Below, in pieces: positions 7,544 to 15,915 of a stretch of 64,000 nt of DNA. The position numbers were made by a program, and so were the translations under genes. How positions within the stretch are numbered: the stretch's first letter is position 1; every line of letters starts with the position of its first letter. The DNA lies in the NCBI RefSeq assembly GCF_006716745.1, contig NZ_VFPP01000001.1, positions 7,451,386-7,515,385 of the forward strand, given 5' to 3'. The stretch comes from Saccharothrix saharensis (lineage in GTDB: Bacteria; Actinomycetota; Actinomycetes; Mycobacteriales; Pseudonocardiaceae). The notes beneath the pieces are model-generated. The model did no database searches and had not been told where the DNA came from. It saw only the letters and a program-made list of their open reading frames with translations.

Positions 7544-9016
7544 TCACGGGCGCCACCACGAGGGGACGGGCAGGCCGAAGCACGTGCGCAGGACGTCTTC
7601 GGCCGAGGTGAGCGTGCCTTCGAGCGACCCCGGGTCCGGGGTCCAGCAGTCGCTGACGACGTGCACCCGTTCGCCGGCCAGGGGGTGGCGGGCGACGGGC
7701 GCGTGGTCGCGGGCGTCGTGTCCGGGCCGCCACACGTGCCAGGCGGCGCTCCAGTCGGCCCACCAGGCGTCCAGTGGACGGTCGAGGTCGGGCAGGCGGT
7801 GCATGCGGGCCAGCAAGGCGTGCGCGTGGTCCACCATCGCCGCGGCCGGGGTCGGCGCGGGTCCGGCGGCGTGGTGCGGCCGGCTGTCCCGGTAGGGCGT
7901 CCAGGCGCGCGTGCACCGGCCACTGGGATAGGCGGCCAGCACCAGTGCCGGGCCGTCCGCGGCGGTCGACGGGCCGGTGCCGCCGTACCAGAGTTGCCGC
8001 AGCGCGGTGTCGGTGGTGCTGCGGCCTTCGGTCATGGCCAGGCGTCGCCACCACGGTCGCGCGTAGAGCAGGAAGAGCTTGAAGGCGGGCACGGCCTCGA
8101 CCGCGTCCAGCGCGCGGTGCAGCCGCCGGGGGACCGGCAGCCCGTCCGGGTCGAGGTCGCGCAGGGCCTCCGGGGGGAGTGCGAGGACCACCGCGCGGGC
8201 GCGGGCCGGCGGGAGTCCGGCGAAGGTCAAGCGGTAGTGACCGGACTCCCGGTCCAGGCGCAGCAGCCCGCTGCCGGTGCGCGTGTGGCCGCCGGCGGCG
8301 GTGAACCCGGCGTGCAGGGCGTCGGTCACGCTCTGCATCCCGTGCCGCAGGGTGAGGTACTCGGCGTCGGGCGGGGTGCGCAGGAGCAGGTCCAGCCGGG
8401 CGGCGGCGCTCTCACCGCTGTGGCGGAGGTCGTACCCGCCGACGTCGTGGAGGAACGCGACCGCGTTCGCGCCCAGCGCGAAGTCGAGGGCCTGGGGCCA
8501 GGTCAGCCGGCCCAGCGGCCGGTCCGCGAGCCGGACCCGGTCCCGGCGGCGGCGGAAGGTTGCCAGCACGTCCTCCCGCGCACGGTCGCCGCGGGCCTCG
8601 TGCGTGCGGCGGCGCAGGTCCGCGAACCCGGGGACCAGGCGTTCGGCGGCCTGCGCCACCAGGTCGTCGGGGACCGGGCGGACCTCCCGCGCGCGGGTGA
8701 CCACACCGTGCCGCTGCACCAGGTTCTCCGGGCGGGAGAACGAGAACGGGACCAGGTCGCCGTCGAGGCCCAGCGCGTGGAGCAGTCCGAGCACCGGCCT
8801 CAGCCCGCGGTGCACCCGCATCGCGCCGAGGTCGGCCACGAGATCGGGGGCGTGCCGGGGCGAGACCGACCACAGCCGGCCGCCGATCCGGTCGGACCGC
8901 TCGTAGAGGGCGACCGACCTGCCCGCGCCCGCGAGCCGGTACGCGCTGTAGCAGCCCGCCGGGCCGGCTCCCACCACGGCCGCGTCGAGCACGTCACCCT
9001 CGTGCACGCTCCGCAT
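7544..9016 (-). CDS. FAD-dependent amine oxidase-like protein
   Basis: A 490-residue flavoprotein. The N-terminal dinucleotide-binding motif is VVGAGPAGCYSAYRL with the acidic residue of strand two in LYERSDRIGGRLWS. This is the signature of the flavin monoamine/L-amino acid oxidase family, and RHGMQSVTDAL in the middle and the C-terminal region agree. It probably oxidises an amine or amino acid. The substrate cannot be read from sequence. ATG 9016 has no ribosome binding site, but a TACAGT hexamer lies ten bases upstream on this strand, so the message may be leaderless or nearly so. It heads the reverse arm of a divergent cluster with the MtnK-like kinase. Confidence 0.8.
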   Translation of the reverse strand: MRSVHEGDVLDAAVVGAGPAGCYSAYRLAGAGRSVALYERSDRIGGRLWSVSPRHAPDLVADLGAMRVHRGLRPVLGLLHALGLDGDLVPFSFSRPENLVQRHGVVTRAREVRPVPDDLVAQAAERLVPGFADLRRRTHEARGDRAREDVLATFRRRRDRVRLADRPLGRLTWPQALDFALGANAVAFLHDVGGYDLRHSGESAAARLDLLLRTPPDAEYLTLRHGMQSVTDALHAGFTAAGGHTRTGSGLLRLDRESGHYRLTFAGLPPARARAVVLALPPEALRDLDPDGLPVPRRLHRALDAVEAVPAFKLFLLYARPWWRRLAMTEGRSTTDTALRQLWYGGTGPSTAADGPALVLAAYPSGRCTRAWTPYRDSRPHHAAGPAPTPAAAMVDHAHALLARMHRLPDLDRPLDAWWADWSAAWHVWRPGHDARDHAPVARHPLAGERVHVVSDCWTPDPGSLEGTLTSAEDVLRTCFGLPVPSWWRP

Positions 9017-9026
9017 CAGGGTCGTT

Positions 9027-9065
9027 ACTGTACGCCATGTGCGAGTCCGTGACTTGGTGTACAGT
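9027..9065. promoter_or_regulatory. divergent operator, 10-bp inverted repeat
   Basis: ACTGTACGCC at 9027-9036 and GGTGTACAGT at 9056-9065 are inverted copies with nine of ten positions matching, separated by 19 bases. They lie between two divergent gene pairs. TACAGT occurs in both orientations and could also act as a -10 element for each direction. This is a good candidate for a shared operator and bidirectional promoter. No dedicated regulator is encoded in the cluster. Confidence 0.5.
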
Positions 9066-9151
9066 GCTCGTCACGTGAAGTGATCAAATGGTGGACGAGG
9101 GCGACCCCTGCCGGAGGACCCGATCGGCGGGTACGCCGGAAGTGAGGCGCC

Positions 9152-9877
9152 GTGATCTTCCGTGAAGCCGTGCTCGCCGAAGCCGCCGCCGGCTACCACC
9201 GGCTCACCGAGTACTACCGGGACATCCGCGCCTTCTTCGAGGTCCTCTCGGTCCGGTTCGCCCTGCCCGAGTACGGCGTGCGACTGCGCCCGGTCGGGGG
9301 CAACGAGCTGTTCTCCAACGCCAACAGCTACCTGCTCTCCGACGAGAGCGCCTATCCCTACTACCTGTGGACCCCGACCTGGCTCGGGCGGTCCTACGTC
9401 GACGCCGACCACGTGCCCGAGGGGCAGGCACCCGACGACCTGCTCACCGCCCGAACCCGGCTGATCGCCTTCGTCTGGCCGTGGCTGGGGTTCAACGACG
9501 CCTACGTCGAGGACGCCGCGCAGCCCGAGTGCTGGTTCGGTGTCGCCGAGCCGCACCCGGACGACGACACCGAGACCGTCCACGTCACCGCCCAGAGCCT
9601 GTTCAACTTCTTCCGGCTGGAACGGACCTTCGAGGCCGAGGTCGACGGCTGGCTCACCGGCAACTTCCGCAGTCACGTCGCCATCGGCTGCAACCTCACC
9701 GGCCACTGGTTCCTGCGCCGCGTGCCGCTGGCCACCCTCACCAGCTACTACCAGGTGGAACAACGGGTGATCCGGCCCATCGGCGAGAAGTTCGCCGCAC
9801 TGCGCCACGCCCCGGCCGAACGGCGGCACGACGGCCACGCGCCCGCGCTCGACATGGTCGTGCCGCAACCGCGATGA
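9152..9877 (+). CDS. uncharacterised 241-residue protein
   Basis: A soluble-looking protein of 241 residues with no signal peptide or membrane segment. It is rich in aromatic residues and has short conserved-looking runs such as GGNELFSNANSYLL, YYLWTPTWLGRSY and WPWLGFNDAYVED. I do not recognise the family. GTG 9152 follows GGAAGTGAGG at usable distance. Its stop overlaps the start of a flavin monooxygenase (ATGA), so the two are made together. It is divergent from the amine oxidase and kinase pair. The tight coupling to an oxygenase suggests an enzyme or partner protein in the same pathway, which is inference only. Confidence 0.75.
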   Translation: MIFREAVLAEAAAGYHRLTEYYRDIRAFFEVLSVRFALPEYGVRLRPVGGNELFSNANSYLLSDESAYPYYLWTPTWLGRSYVDADHVPEGQAPDDLLTARTRLIAFVWPWLGFNDAYVEDAAQPECWFGVAEPHPDDDTETVHVTAQSLFNFFRLERTFEAEVDGWLTGNFRSHVAIGCNLTGHWFLRRVPLATLTSYYQVEQRVIRPIGEKFAALRHAPAERRHDGHAPALDMVVPQPR

Positions 9878-11292
9878 CCGGCGGCCGGGACGCCGGGGTG
9901 TGCGTGGTCGGCGCGGGCTTCGCCGGGCTCGCCGTCACCCACGAGCTGCACGTCCGGGGCGTCCCCTTCACCTGGCTGGACCGCGGGACGGGCATCGGCG
10001 GCCTCTGGAGCTACTCGGCCGGCCCGGCCTACCCGTCGTTGCGCCTGAACACCTCCAAAGGACCCACGGCGTTCAGCTGGGCCCCCATGCCCGAGGCCTA
10101 CCCGACGCACCCGCGCCACGACCAGGTCGCCGCCTACCTCGACGCCTGCGCCCGCCCCTTCCGCGACCGGGTCGAGCTGCGCACCGCCGTCGAGCACGTC
10201 CGCCCCCACGGGTCCGGCGCCTGGGACGTCACCACCCGCGACCACCGGGGCGCAACGCGGGTCCGGCGCTTCGCGCACGTCGTGGTCGCCGCGGGCCACC
10301 ACTGGACACCGCGGCTGCCGGAGCCGCCGATCCCCGGCATCGACTCCTTCCCCGGACCGGTGGTCCACACCCTGGACTACCACGGCGCGGACCCCTACCG
10401 GGGCCGTCGCGTGCTCGTGCTGGGACTGGGCAACTCCGCCTGCGACATCGCGGCCGACGTCTCCCGCGTGGCGACGAGCACCGTCCTGTCGGCGCGACGC
10501 GGCGCACACGTGGTCCCGCGCCGGCTGCTGGGAGTGCCCTGGGACGAACTGCGCCACCGGTGGTGGTGGACCGTCCTGCCGTTCGGGGCGCGGCGCCTGC
10601 TCGCGGAGGCCGTCCTGCACGCCCGACGCGGCCCGCTGACCGCGTACGGCCTGCCCGAACCGGCGGAGCGGGTGCTGACCGAGCCCCTGGTCGTCTCCGA
10701 CGACCTGCTGGAGCACATCGCCCGAGGCGCCGTCACCGCCGCCCCGGCGGTCCGCGGCGTGGACCACGCGACCGTGCACTTCGCGGACGGGACGAGCCGT
10801 GAGTTCGACGCCGTCGTCTACTGCACCGGCTACCGCCCGGACACGACCGTGGTGCCCGAGGAGGTGCTGTGCCAGGCCGACGGGCGGATCGCGCTGTACC
10901 TCCGGGTCGTCCCGCCACACCGCCCCGGCCTCTACTTCGCCGGGTTCGTGCGCGGGGTCGTCCACCCGCTCGGCGCGCTGACCCCGGTCTTCGAGGCGCA
11001 AGCGCGGTGGATCGCCGACCTCGTCCGCGGTGCGACCACGACACCGGACCTCCCGGCGATGACCGCCGAGATCGACGCCCACCTGGCCCGCACCGCCCAC
11101 CTCCACGGCACCGGCCCCGCCGACCCCCTCCACATCGATGTGCCCCGCTACCTGCGCGCTCTCCGCGACCGGTCCGGCCCACGACGGGCGACCCGGGCAG
11201 GGAAGGTCGACCGGTCCGGGTTCGTCCCGGCGCGCGCCGCGCGCCCGCCCCGGCGGGAGGGATCCGACCGGGGTTCGCACCACCCGGCGTGA
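9874..11292 (+). CDS. flavin-containing monooxygenase (FMO family)
   Basis: A 472-residue FMO-type enzyme. The FAD-binding motif is VVGAGFAGLAVTHEL near the N-terminus, with LDRGTGIGGLWSYS after it. A second dinucleotide-binding motif, VLVLGLGNSACDIAADV (about residues 172-188), should bind NADPH. DAVVYCTGYRPD near residue 315 is the family's C-terminal signature. Enzymes of this type oxygenate nitrogen or sulfur atoms or perform Baeyer-Villiger reactions. The start overlaps the upstream unknown gene (ATGA). Together with the divergent amine oxidase and methylthioribose-type kinase it may form a small oxidative pathway acting on a sulfur- or nitrogen-containing substrate. Confidence 0.85.
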   Translation: MTGGRDAGVCVVGAGFAGLAVTHELHVRGVPFTWLDRGTGIGGLWSYSAGPAYPSLRLNTSKGPTAFSWAPMPEAYPTHPRHDQVAAYLDACARPFRDRVELRTAVEHVRPHGSGAWDVTTRDHRGATRVRRFAHVVVAAGHHWTPRLPEPPIPGIDSFPGPVVHTLDYHGADPYRGRRVLVLGLGNSACDIAADVSRVATSTVLSARRGAHVVPRRLLGVPWDELRHRWWWTVLPFGARRLLAEAVLHARRGPLTAYGLPEPAERVLTEPLVVSDDLLEHIARGAVTAAPAVRGVDHATVHFADGTSREFDAVVYCTGYRPDTTVVPEEVLCQADGRIALYLRVVPPHRPGLYFAGFVRGVVHPLGALTPVFEAQARWIADLVRGATTTPDLPAMTAEIDAHLARTAHLHGTGPADPLHIDVPRYLRALRDRSGPRRATRAGKVDRSGFVPARAARPPRREGSDRGSHHPA

Positions 11293-11358
11293 TCGGCCGG
11301 AGCGGTGACCGGCGGTGCGCGACCACGCAGGACCGGTCGGTCGGAGCCGGGCGGGAGG

Positions 11359-11784
11359 TCACAGGGGTTCGAACGTGCGGTAGTGATCGCCGGTGTAGTA
11401 GCCGCGGGGTGGTGTGGAGTCCATGTCCACGACGATCCGTTCCGGGCCTCGGCCGCCCGGCGGGGGAACGGTGGTGTAGCAGTGTATGTCGTACTCGTAG
11501 TAGTCGCCGTCGGCGGGCAAGTGGCCTTCGAAGTTGCGGAACCTGCCTCCGGCGTAGCAGTTCCTGTCGTCGATGGTGTACCACTTGCGTTCCTGCGGCC
11601 AGTCCTCGGCCATCCAGCGTCCGTAGGCGACGTAGGCGTCCTGGGGTACCGCTCGGACCTGCGCCGTGGTCGCCGGGCGTGGTGCGGCGGACAGCGGTGC
11701 GGCGGTGGCCGACGTGAGTCCGAGTGCGACCGCGGCGAGCACGGTCAGGGATCGGCGGACGCGGTGTCCGATGTGGATCTTCAC
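11359..11784 (-). CDS. secreted guanyl-specific ribonuclease (N1/T1 family)
   Basis: A 141-residue protein. A signal peptide (basic start, hydrophobic run VLAAVALGLTSATAA) precedes a mature domain of the bacterial RNase Sa/barnase fold. Active-site positions are visible: FRNFEG (catalytic Glu), RGPERIVVD (Arg) and YYTGDHYRTF (His). These enzymes cleave single-stranded RNA after guanosine. GTG 11784 follows AAAGGA at good distance. No barstar-like inhibitor gene lies in the window, as expected if the enzyme is exported unfolded. It is convergent with the FMO gene. Roles include nutrient scavenging or attack on competitors. Confidence 0.87.
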   Translation of the reverse strand: MKIHIGHRVRRSLTVLAAVALGLTSATAAPLSAAPRPATTAQVRAVPQDAYVAYGRWMAEDWPQERKWYTIDDRNCYAGGRFRNFEGHLPADGDYYEYDIHCYTTVPPPGGRGPERIVVDMDSTPPRGYYTGDHYRTFEPL

Positions 11785-12307
11785 GGGGTTCCTTTCTCGC
11801 GGCGCGGTGCCGTGACGCGCGGGACGTCGTCGCGGGATGTGCTGTGACCACGGGGGGTCGCTCTTCGAGTCGTGCGAGGGCCCGGTCTCCTCGACACCGC
11901 CTGTGCCCGATGGTGTCGGCGTTCGCCGTCGCGGTCGGCCGTCTCCCGGTTGCACGTGTCGGCACCTCTCGCGGGCTCATCGAGCCGGACTCGGGCGGAT
12001 CAGGTCTGTCCGCCCCACTGTCCTGCCGCGACCCGGCGGCCGAAAGCCCGCGCCGACCGGTTCACCCCGATCACCATCCATGCGGGTCGGCGTCGTGCAC
12101 GCAACGCCCACGACTCGGGGCGCCAGTCGCGCCGGGTCCCCCACACGGGGTTGTCACAACGGGCGACGAGGCCTCGACCTCCGCCGGACTCCACGCCGTC
12201 GCCGTGGCCGGCCCGGTCACAGCCGCTGTCGACGAGTGCGGCGTCCCGACCACCCGGAGGGTGGGAATGACGTGGTCGGTGGACCGCGGCCGTGTGAGGA
12301 CGACCGG
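11785..12307. other. non-coding region upstream of ribonuclease gene
   Basis: About 520 bases between the ribonuclease start and the stop of the SLOG-membrane gene. Frames open here on either strand have biased, domain-free translations. It should contain the ribonuclease promoter and the end of the SLOG transcript. I find no confident repeat or small gene. Confidence 0.4.
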
Positions 12308-13387
12308 TCACGCGCCCGCTGTCGGCGGCGGTGCCGCTCCCAGCGCCGTGACGTCCACGATCTGCGCCTTGCGCACTTTCGCGTACACCGTCTCGGACGT
12401 CAGGCCCGCCGCGATGCCCAGCGGGATGACGAACCAGAGCAGCCGAGTCGCGTCGAGCCGGTCGAACAGGTCCGGTGTGGTCAGCAGTTGCGAGGCGACG
12501 TAGAGCAGCGCGGAGAGCAGCCCGGCGCCCAGCCCCCGTGCCACCGCCCACAGGTGGTCGAGCGGATTGGACACCCGGTCGCGCAGCAGTGCGCCGCCCA
12601 CCGCGCCGAGCACCGGTCCGGACATCAGCAGCGACAACGCGGCCATCGGTGACCGCCACGCCGAGGACAGGGGAAGGGTCGCGACGGCCAGCAGCAGTGC
12701 CGCGATGGCCGTGACGCTGCCGAGGACGTGCGCACGGCGTCGGCGTCGTTCCTCCGCGACGGCGGGACCGGGCGACGTGCCGCGGCGCTCGTGCTGCCGG
12801 TCGAGCACGGCAACGGCCTGCCGGGCCGAGCCGGGCCCCCAAGGGCTGCCCAGCACGGCGATGTCCTCGTCGGTGGTGTCCTCACGCAGCGACTTCATCT
12901 TCGACCAGACCAGTCCCGCGCTGCCGCCGAAGGCCGCCAGCGGCACGGTGGGGATCCCCCGCGTCAGTGCGAGGATCCCGGCGATGTGCGTCGACCGGCC
13001 ACCGCCCACCAGCAGCACGCCGTCCGCGGAGAACAGCGACCGGTAGAACGACACCTCCCACTCGTCGTTGGTGTCGGGCTGGTACTCGATCCGGGCGCCG
13101 ATGCCCTCCTCGGTGAACGCCCGGTGCAGTTTGCGGCGCGGCGCGCGCATGATCACCCGACCACGACGTCGCCTGCCCTTCTCGGCCCCGGCCAGGTACC
13201 CGCGCACGACGGAGTGCTCGATGAAGCCGGGGTCGTCGGAGAACACGACGATGTCCCAGTCGGCGGCGGCCAGCTCCGCGCCGAGCTGCTCGCACGCCGC
13301 ACGGGCGAGTTCGGGGTGGTGGACGGGCGGGTCGAACTCGCGGTTCGCGTCGACGCTGCCGATGATGACCACTTCGCGACCAGGCAC
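12308..13387 (-). CDS. SLOG-like sensor domain fused to membrane helices
   Basis: A 359-residue protein in two parts. Residues 1-190 look like a SLOG-type Rossmann nucleotide-sensing domain: VVIIGSVDANREFD at the start, DGVLLVGGGRSTHIAGIL in the middle (the glycine-rich ligand loop), then GIPTVPLAAFGGSAG. A charged linker follows, then about four membrane helices (residues 225-335) and a short tail. SLOG domains bind nucleotide-derived signals in bacterial conflict systems, including Thoeris, where the signal is made by a TIR enzyme. The gene is divergent from an operon with a TIR protein, so it is a plausible sensor or membrane effector of that system. The start is GTG with no clear ribosome binding site. 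The SLOG call rests on motif reading, without an alignment. Confidence 0.68.
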   Translation of the reverse strand: MPGREVVIIGSVDANREFDPPVHHPELARAACEQLGAELAAADWDIVVFSDDPGFIEHSVVRGYLAGAEKGRRRRGRVIMRAPRRKLHRAFTEEGIGARIEYQPDTNDEWEVSFYRSLFSADGVLLVGGGRSTHIAGILALTRGIPTVPLAAFGGSAGLVWSKMKSLREDTTDEDIAVLGSPWGPGSARQAVAVLDRQHERRGTSPGPAVAEERRRRRAHVLGSVTAIAALLLAVATLPLSSAWRSPMAALSLLMSGPVLGAVGGALLRDRVSNPLDHLWAVARGLGAGLLSALLYVASQLLTTPDLFDRLDATRLLWFVIPLGIAAGLTSETVYAKVRKAQIVDVTALGAAPPPTAGA

Positions 13388-13634
13388 GCCGGAACCCTAA
13401 GTCCTCGACGATTTCCGCATTCCGTACTTTTCGTATCAGGCGACGATTCATCGCGGAATGTGTCACCCGATGGGAGCAGTAACGCGGCGGTGCTGAGCGG
13501 AGATCGCGAGCAATTCGCCACGCAACGTCACAACTGCACAACGGCCGATAACGCGAACTCCGCACGTCTCGATGCGAGAACCGAGCGCATGTGAGATCAA
13601 GCCGGTGAAAGCAGCACGGTGCGGAGTGATTCCT
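13388..13634. promoter_or_regulatory. divergent promoter region of the conflict-type locus
   Basis: About 250 bases between the SLOG-membrane gene and the vWA operon, noticeably richer in A and T than its surroundings, which fits a double promoter. CATTCCG at 13418-13424 and CGGAATG at 13454-13460 are inverted copies 29 bases apart. ATGCG and CGCAT also flank 13572-13590. These could be regulator sites, but each is short. Confidence 0.4.
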
Positions 13635-15890
13635 GTGGAGAGTTGCCATGTCGACGGGCGGACGCGGACCACGCCGTGGTGGCCCGCGGTCCTGCTCGCA
13701 CTCATCGTGCTGCTGTCCACGCCGGCCGGGACGTGGCCCTCCGCGACCGCGCAGGACGACACGCCGCAGGTCGAGCCGATCTCCATCGTGATCCTGGTCG
13801 ACGAGTCCGGCTCCATCAGCGAGGACGATCTGCGGCGCGAGCGGGAGGCGGCGGCCACGATCGCGCTGGGTGAGTTCGCGCCGGACTCGACGGTCGCGGT
13901 GGTGGGCTTCGCCAGCGACAACGGCGGCCAGTCACCGGTGGACGTGGTGTGTCCACCGGTGCGCGTCGGCACCGGGCAGGACCAGCAGACGCTGGCCGAC
14001 TGCGTGGGCAGGCTCCGCAAGCGCGGCCAGGGCGAAGGCGACGGCACCGACCACTACGCCGCACTCCAGCAGGCCATGACGTACTTCGGCGACGACGACC
14101 GGCCGAAAGCGATATTCCTGCTGACCGACGGCCGACTCGACGTGAGCGACAGCCCGCGTTACGGGCCTGACAACATGAGCGACCAACGCAATAATGCGGC
14201 TCTGCGCGGAATCGACGTCACGTTGGCGGAAGCGGCCGCGAAGCAGGTGCAGGTGTGGCCGCTCGGATTCGGCGACGTCGACCGCCCGCAACTCGACCGG
14301 TTCGCCGAGAAGGGCGCGCAGGGTTCGTGCGGCGCGAAAGCCCCCAAACCGTCGGCAACGGTCATCGAGGATTCCGGCGCGGTCGCGGACGTGCTGCTGG
14401 CGGCCTTCCGGTCGGCCCGCTGCGCGGGCAGCGACGAGATCCGGCGGGCCACGCTGTCACCCGGCGGGGAGTCGGAGATGACCGTCCGCGTGCCGGGCAT
14501 CGCCACGGACGGCTCGATCGTCGTGGTCAAGCGCGACCCGCGGGTGGCCGTCGAGTTCACCGACCCCGAGGGCCGCGTCGTCCCGAAGGAGGGCGCCGCG
14601 TTCGGCTCGACGTTCCAGGGCAGCGGCGCGAACGGCCCGGTCGAGGCGCTGCGGATCGTCAACCCGGTTCCCGGCCCGTGGCTGGTCAGGCTGACCTCAC
14701 CCGCCGACCTGCCCGCGCTCGACGTCACCGCCGTGGCGATCTGGCAGGGCGCGGTTCGCGCGACGTTGACCGTGGACCCGCCCGCGCCGCAGGCCGGCAC
14801 GGAGGCGAAGGTGCTGCTGGGCATCCAGACGCGCAACGGCGCGGTCAGCGACCCGGCAGAACTGTCCTCCCTCGACTTCTCCGTGGTGGTCGACGGTCAG
14901 GGCGGCCCGGCGCCGGTCGCGCTCAACGACAGCGGGCAGGGCGGTGACACCCGCGCGGGCGACGGCCTCTACACCGGCGCGGTGGCCGTGCCGGAGTCCG
15001 GTGTGGACGAGCTGCGGGTCGTCGGCACGGTCAGCGGCATCGGCATCACCGGCGACACCCGCAGCGTGGTGGCGTCGGTGTCCCGGGGGCGGGGCGCGCT
15101 GGCCGCGCAACTGCGCGTGCCGCCGACGGACACGGTGGCGCCCGGAGGGTCCGTCGCGGTGGCCGCGGTCGTGGACAACGTCGGTGGGTTCAAGGCCAAG
15201 GTGCGGGTGCTGATCGACGAGGTGTCACCCGGCACCCGTGCGTCGGTGCCCGACGAGCAGACGGAGTTCGAGGTGCCGGCCGCGGGCAACGCCGAGTACC
15301 GGTTCGACGTCGTCTTCGCGGCCGACACCCGACCGGGCGGCAACTCGTTGCGCTTGAAGGTGGTGGACGAGGCCGGGAACACGCTGGCGAACTACCCGCT
15401 CTCGGTGATCGTCGCCCACCCTCCGCCGCCGACACCGTGGTGGCTCTACATCGGGGCGCCCTCGCTGCTCGCCGTGCTGCTGGCCGCGTTGCGGTGGCGA
15501 CGTGCGCACCGCGCGGCGCGCGACGTCCGGGGGTTGGCCGTCTACCTCTACGTCAACGGTCGCCCGCACGGCGACGTCGCCGCACCCCAGGTCCGGTCGA
15601 CCAGGTTCCTGTTCGCCGTGCGGCGCGACGAGGACGGGCCCTTCCACCTCGACCCGTCCGTCCGTCCGGGCGATCCGGAGGCGCACCACCTGACCAGGGT
15701 GTCCGACCAGCTCACCCTGCGGACGCCGGAGGGCGGACGGCACCTGCTGCGGGCCGGGGACCAGGTCACGACAGCGGACGGGGTGGTGCTCGAAGTGCGC
15801 GACGAGCGGTCGGCCGCGGCCGACCCCGTCGACCCGGGCGGGCCCGCGCCGCCGGGCGCCGGAACCACCGTGACCCACGACCTGCTGTGA
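13635..15890 (+). CDS. surface vWA-domain protein with single membrane anchor
   Basis: About 751 residues from GTG 13635, which has GGAG eight bases upstream; in-frame starts at 13626 and 13605 are possible. A signal peptide (hydrophobic run AVLLALIVLLS) is followed by a von Willebrand A domain with an intact metal-binding motif DESGS in VILVDESGSISEDD. Then comes a long beta-rich region with bacterial Ig-like features, one membrane segment near residues 610-630 (WWLYIGAPSLLAVLLAAL), and a cytoplasmic domain of about 115 residues. The vWA therefore sits outside the cell and the tail inside. It is the first of ten genes in one apparent operon, 25 bases before the tubulin-like gene, and may be the external sensor. 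Confidence 0.8.
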   Translation: MESCHVDGRTRTTPWWPAVLLALIVLLSTPAGTWPSATAQDDTPQVEPISIVILVDESGSISEDDLRREREAAATIALGEFAPDSTVAVVGFASDNGGQSPVDVVCPPVRVGTGQDQQTLADCVGRLRKRGQGEGDGTDHYAALQQAMTYFGDDDRPKAIFLLTDGRLDVSDSPRYGPDNMSDQRNNAALRGIDVTLAEAAAKQVQVWPLGFGDVDRPQLDRFAEKGAQGSCGAKAPKPSATVIEDSGAVADVLLAAFRSARCAGSDEIRRATLSPGGESEMTVRVPGIATDGSIVVVKRDPRVAVEFTDPEGRVVPKEGAAFGSTFQGSGANGPVEALRIVNPVPGPWLVRLTSPADLPALDVTAVAIWQGAVRATLTVDPPAPQAGTEAKVLLGIQTRNGAVSDPAELSSLDFSVVVDGQGGPAPVALNDSGQGGDTRAGDGLYTGAVAVPESGVDELRVVGTVSGIGITGDTRSVVASVSRGRGALAAQLRVPPTDTVAPGGSVAVAAVVDNVGGFKAKVRVLIDEVSPGTRASVPDEQTEFEVPAAGNAEYRFDVVFAADTRPGGNSLRLKVVDEAGNTLANYPLSVIVAHPPPPTPWWLYIGAPSLLAVLLAALRWRRAHRAARDVRGLAVYLYVNGRPHGDVAAPQVRSTRFLFAVRRDEDGPFHLDPSVRPGDPEAHHLTRVSDQLTLRTPEGGRHLLRAGDQVTTADGVVLEVRDERSAAADPVDPGGPAPPGAGTTVTHDLL

Positions 15891-15915
15891 CCGCACGCCA
15901 CCGGAAGGACGCCCC

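Noticed and set aside
11785-12307. Possible gene upstream of the ribonuclease
   Set aside because: Frames here are open only because of GC bias; translations show no domain and no ribosome binding site precedes any start.
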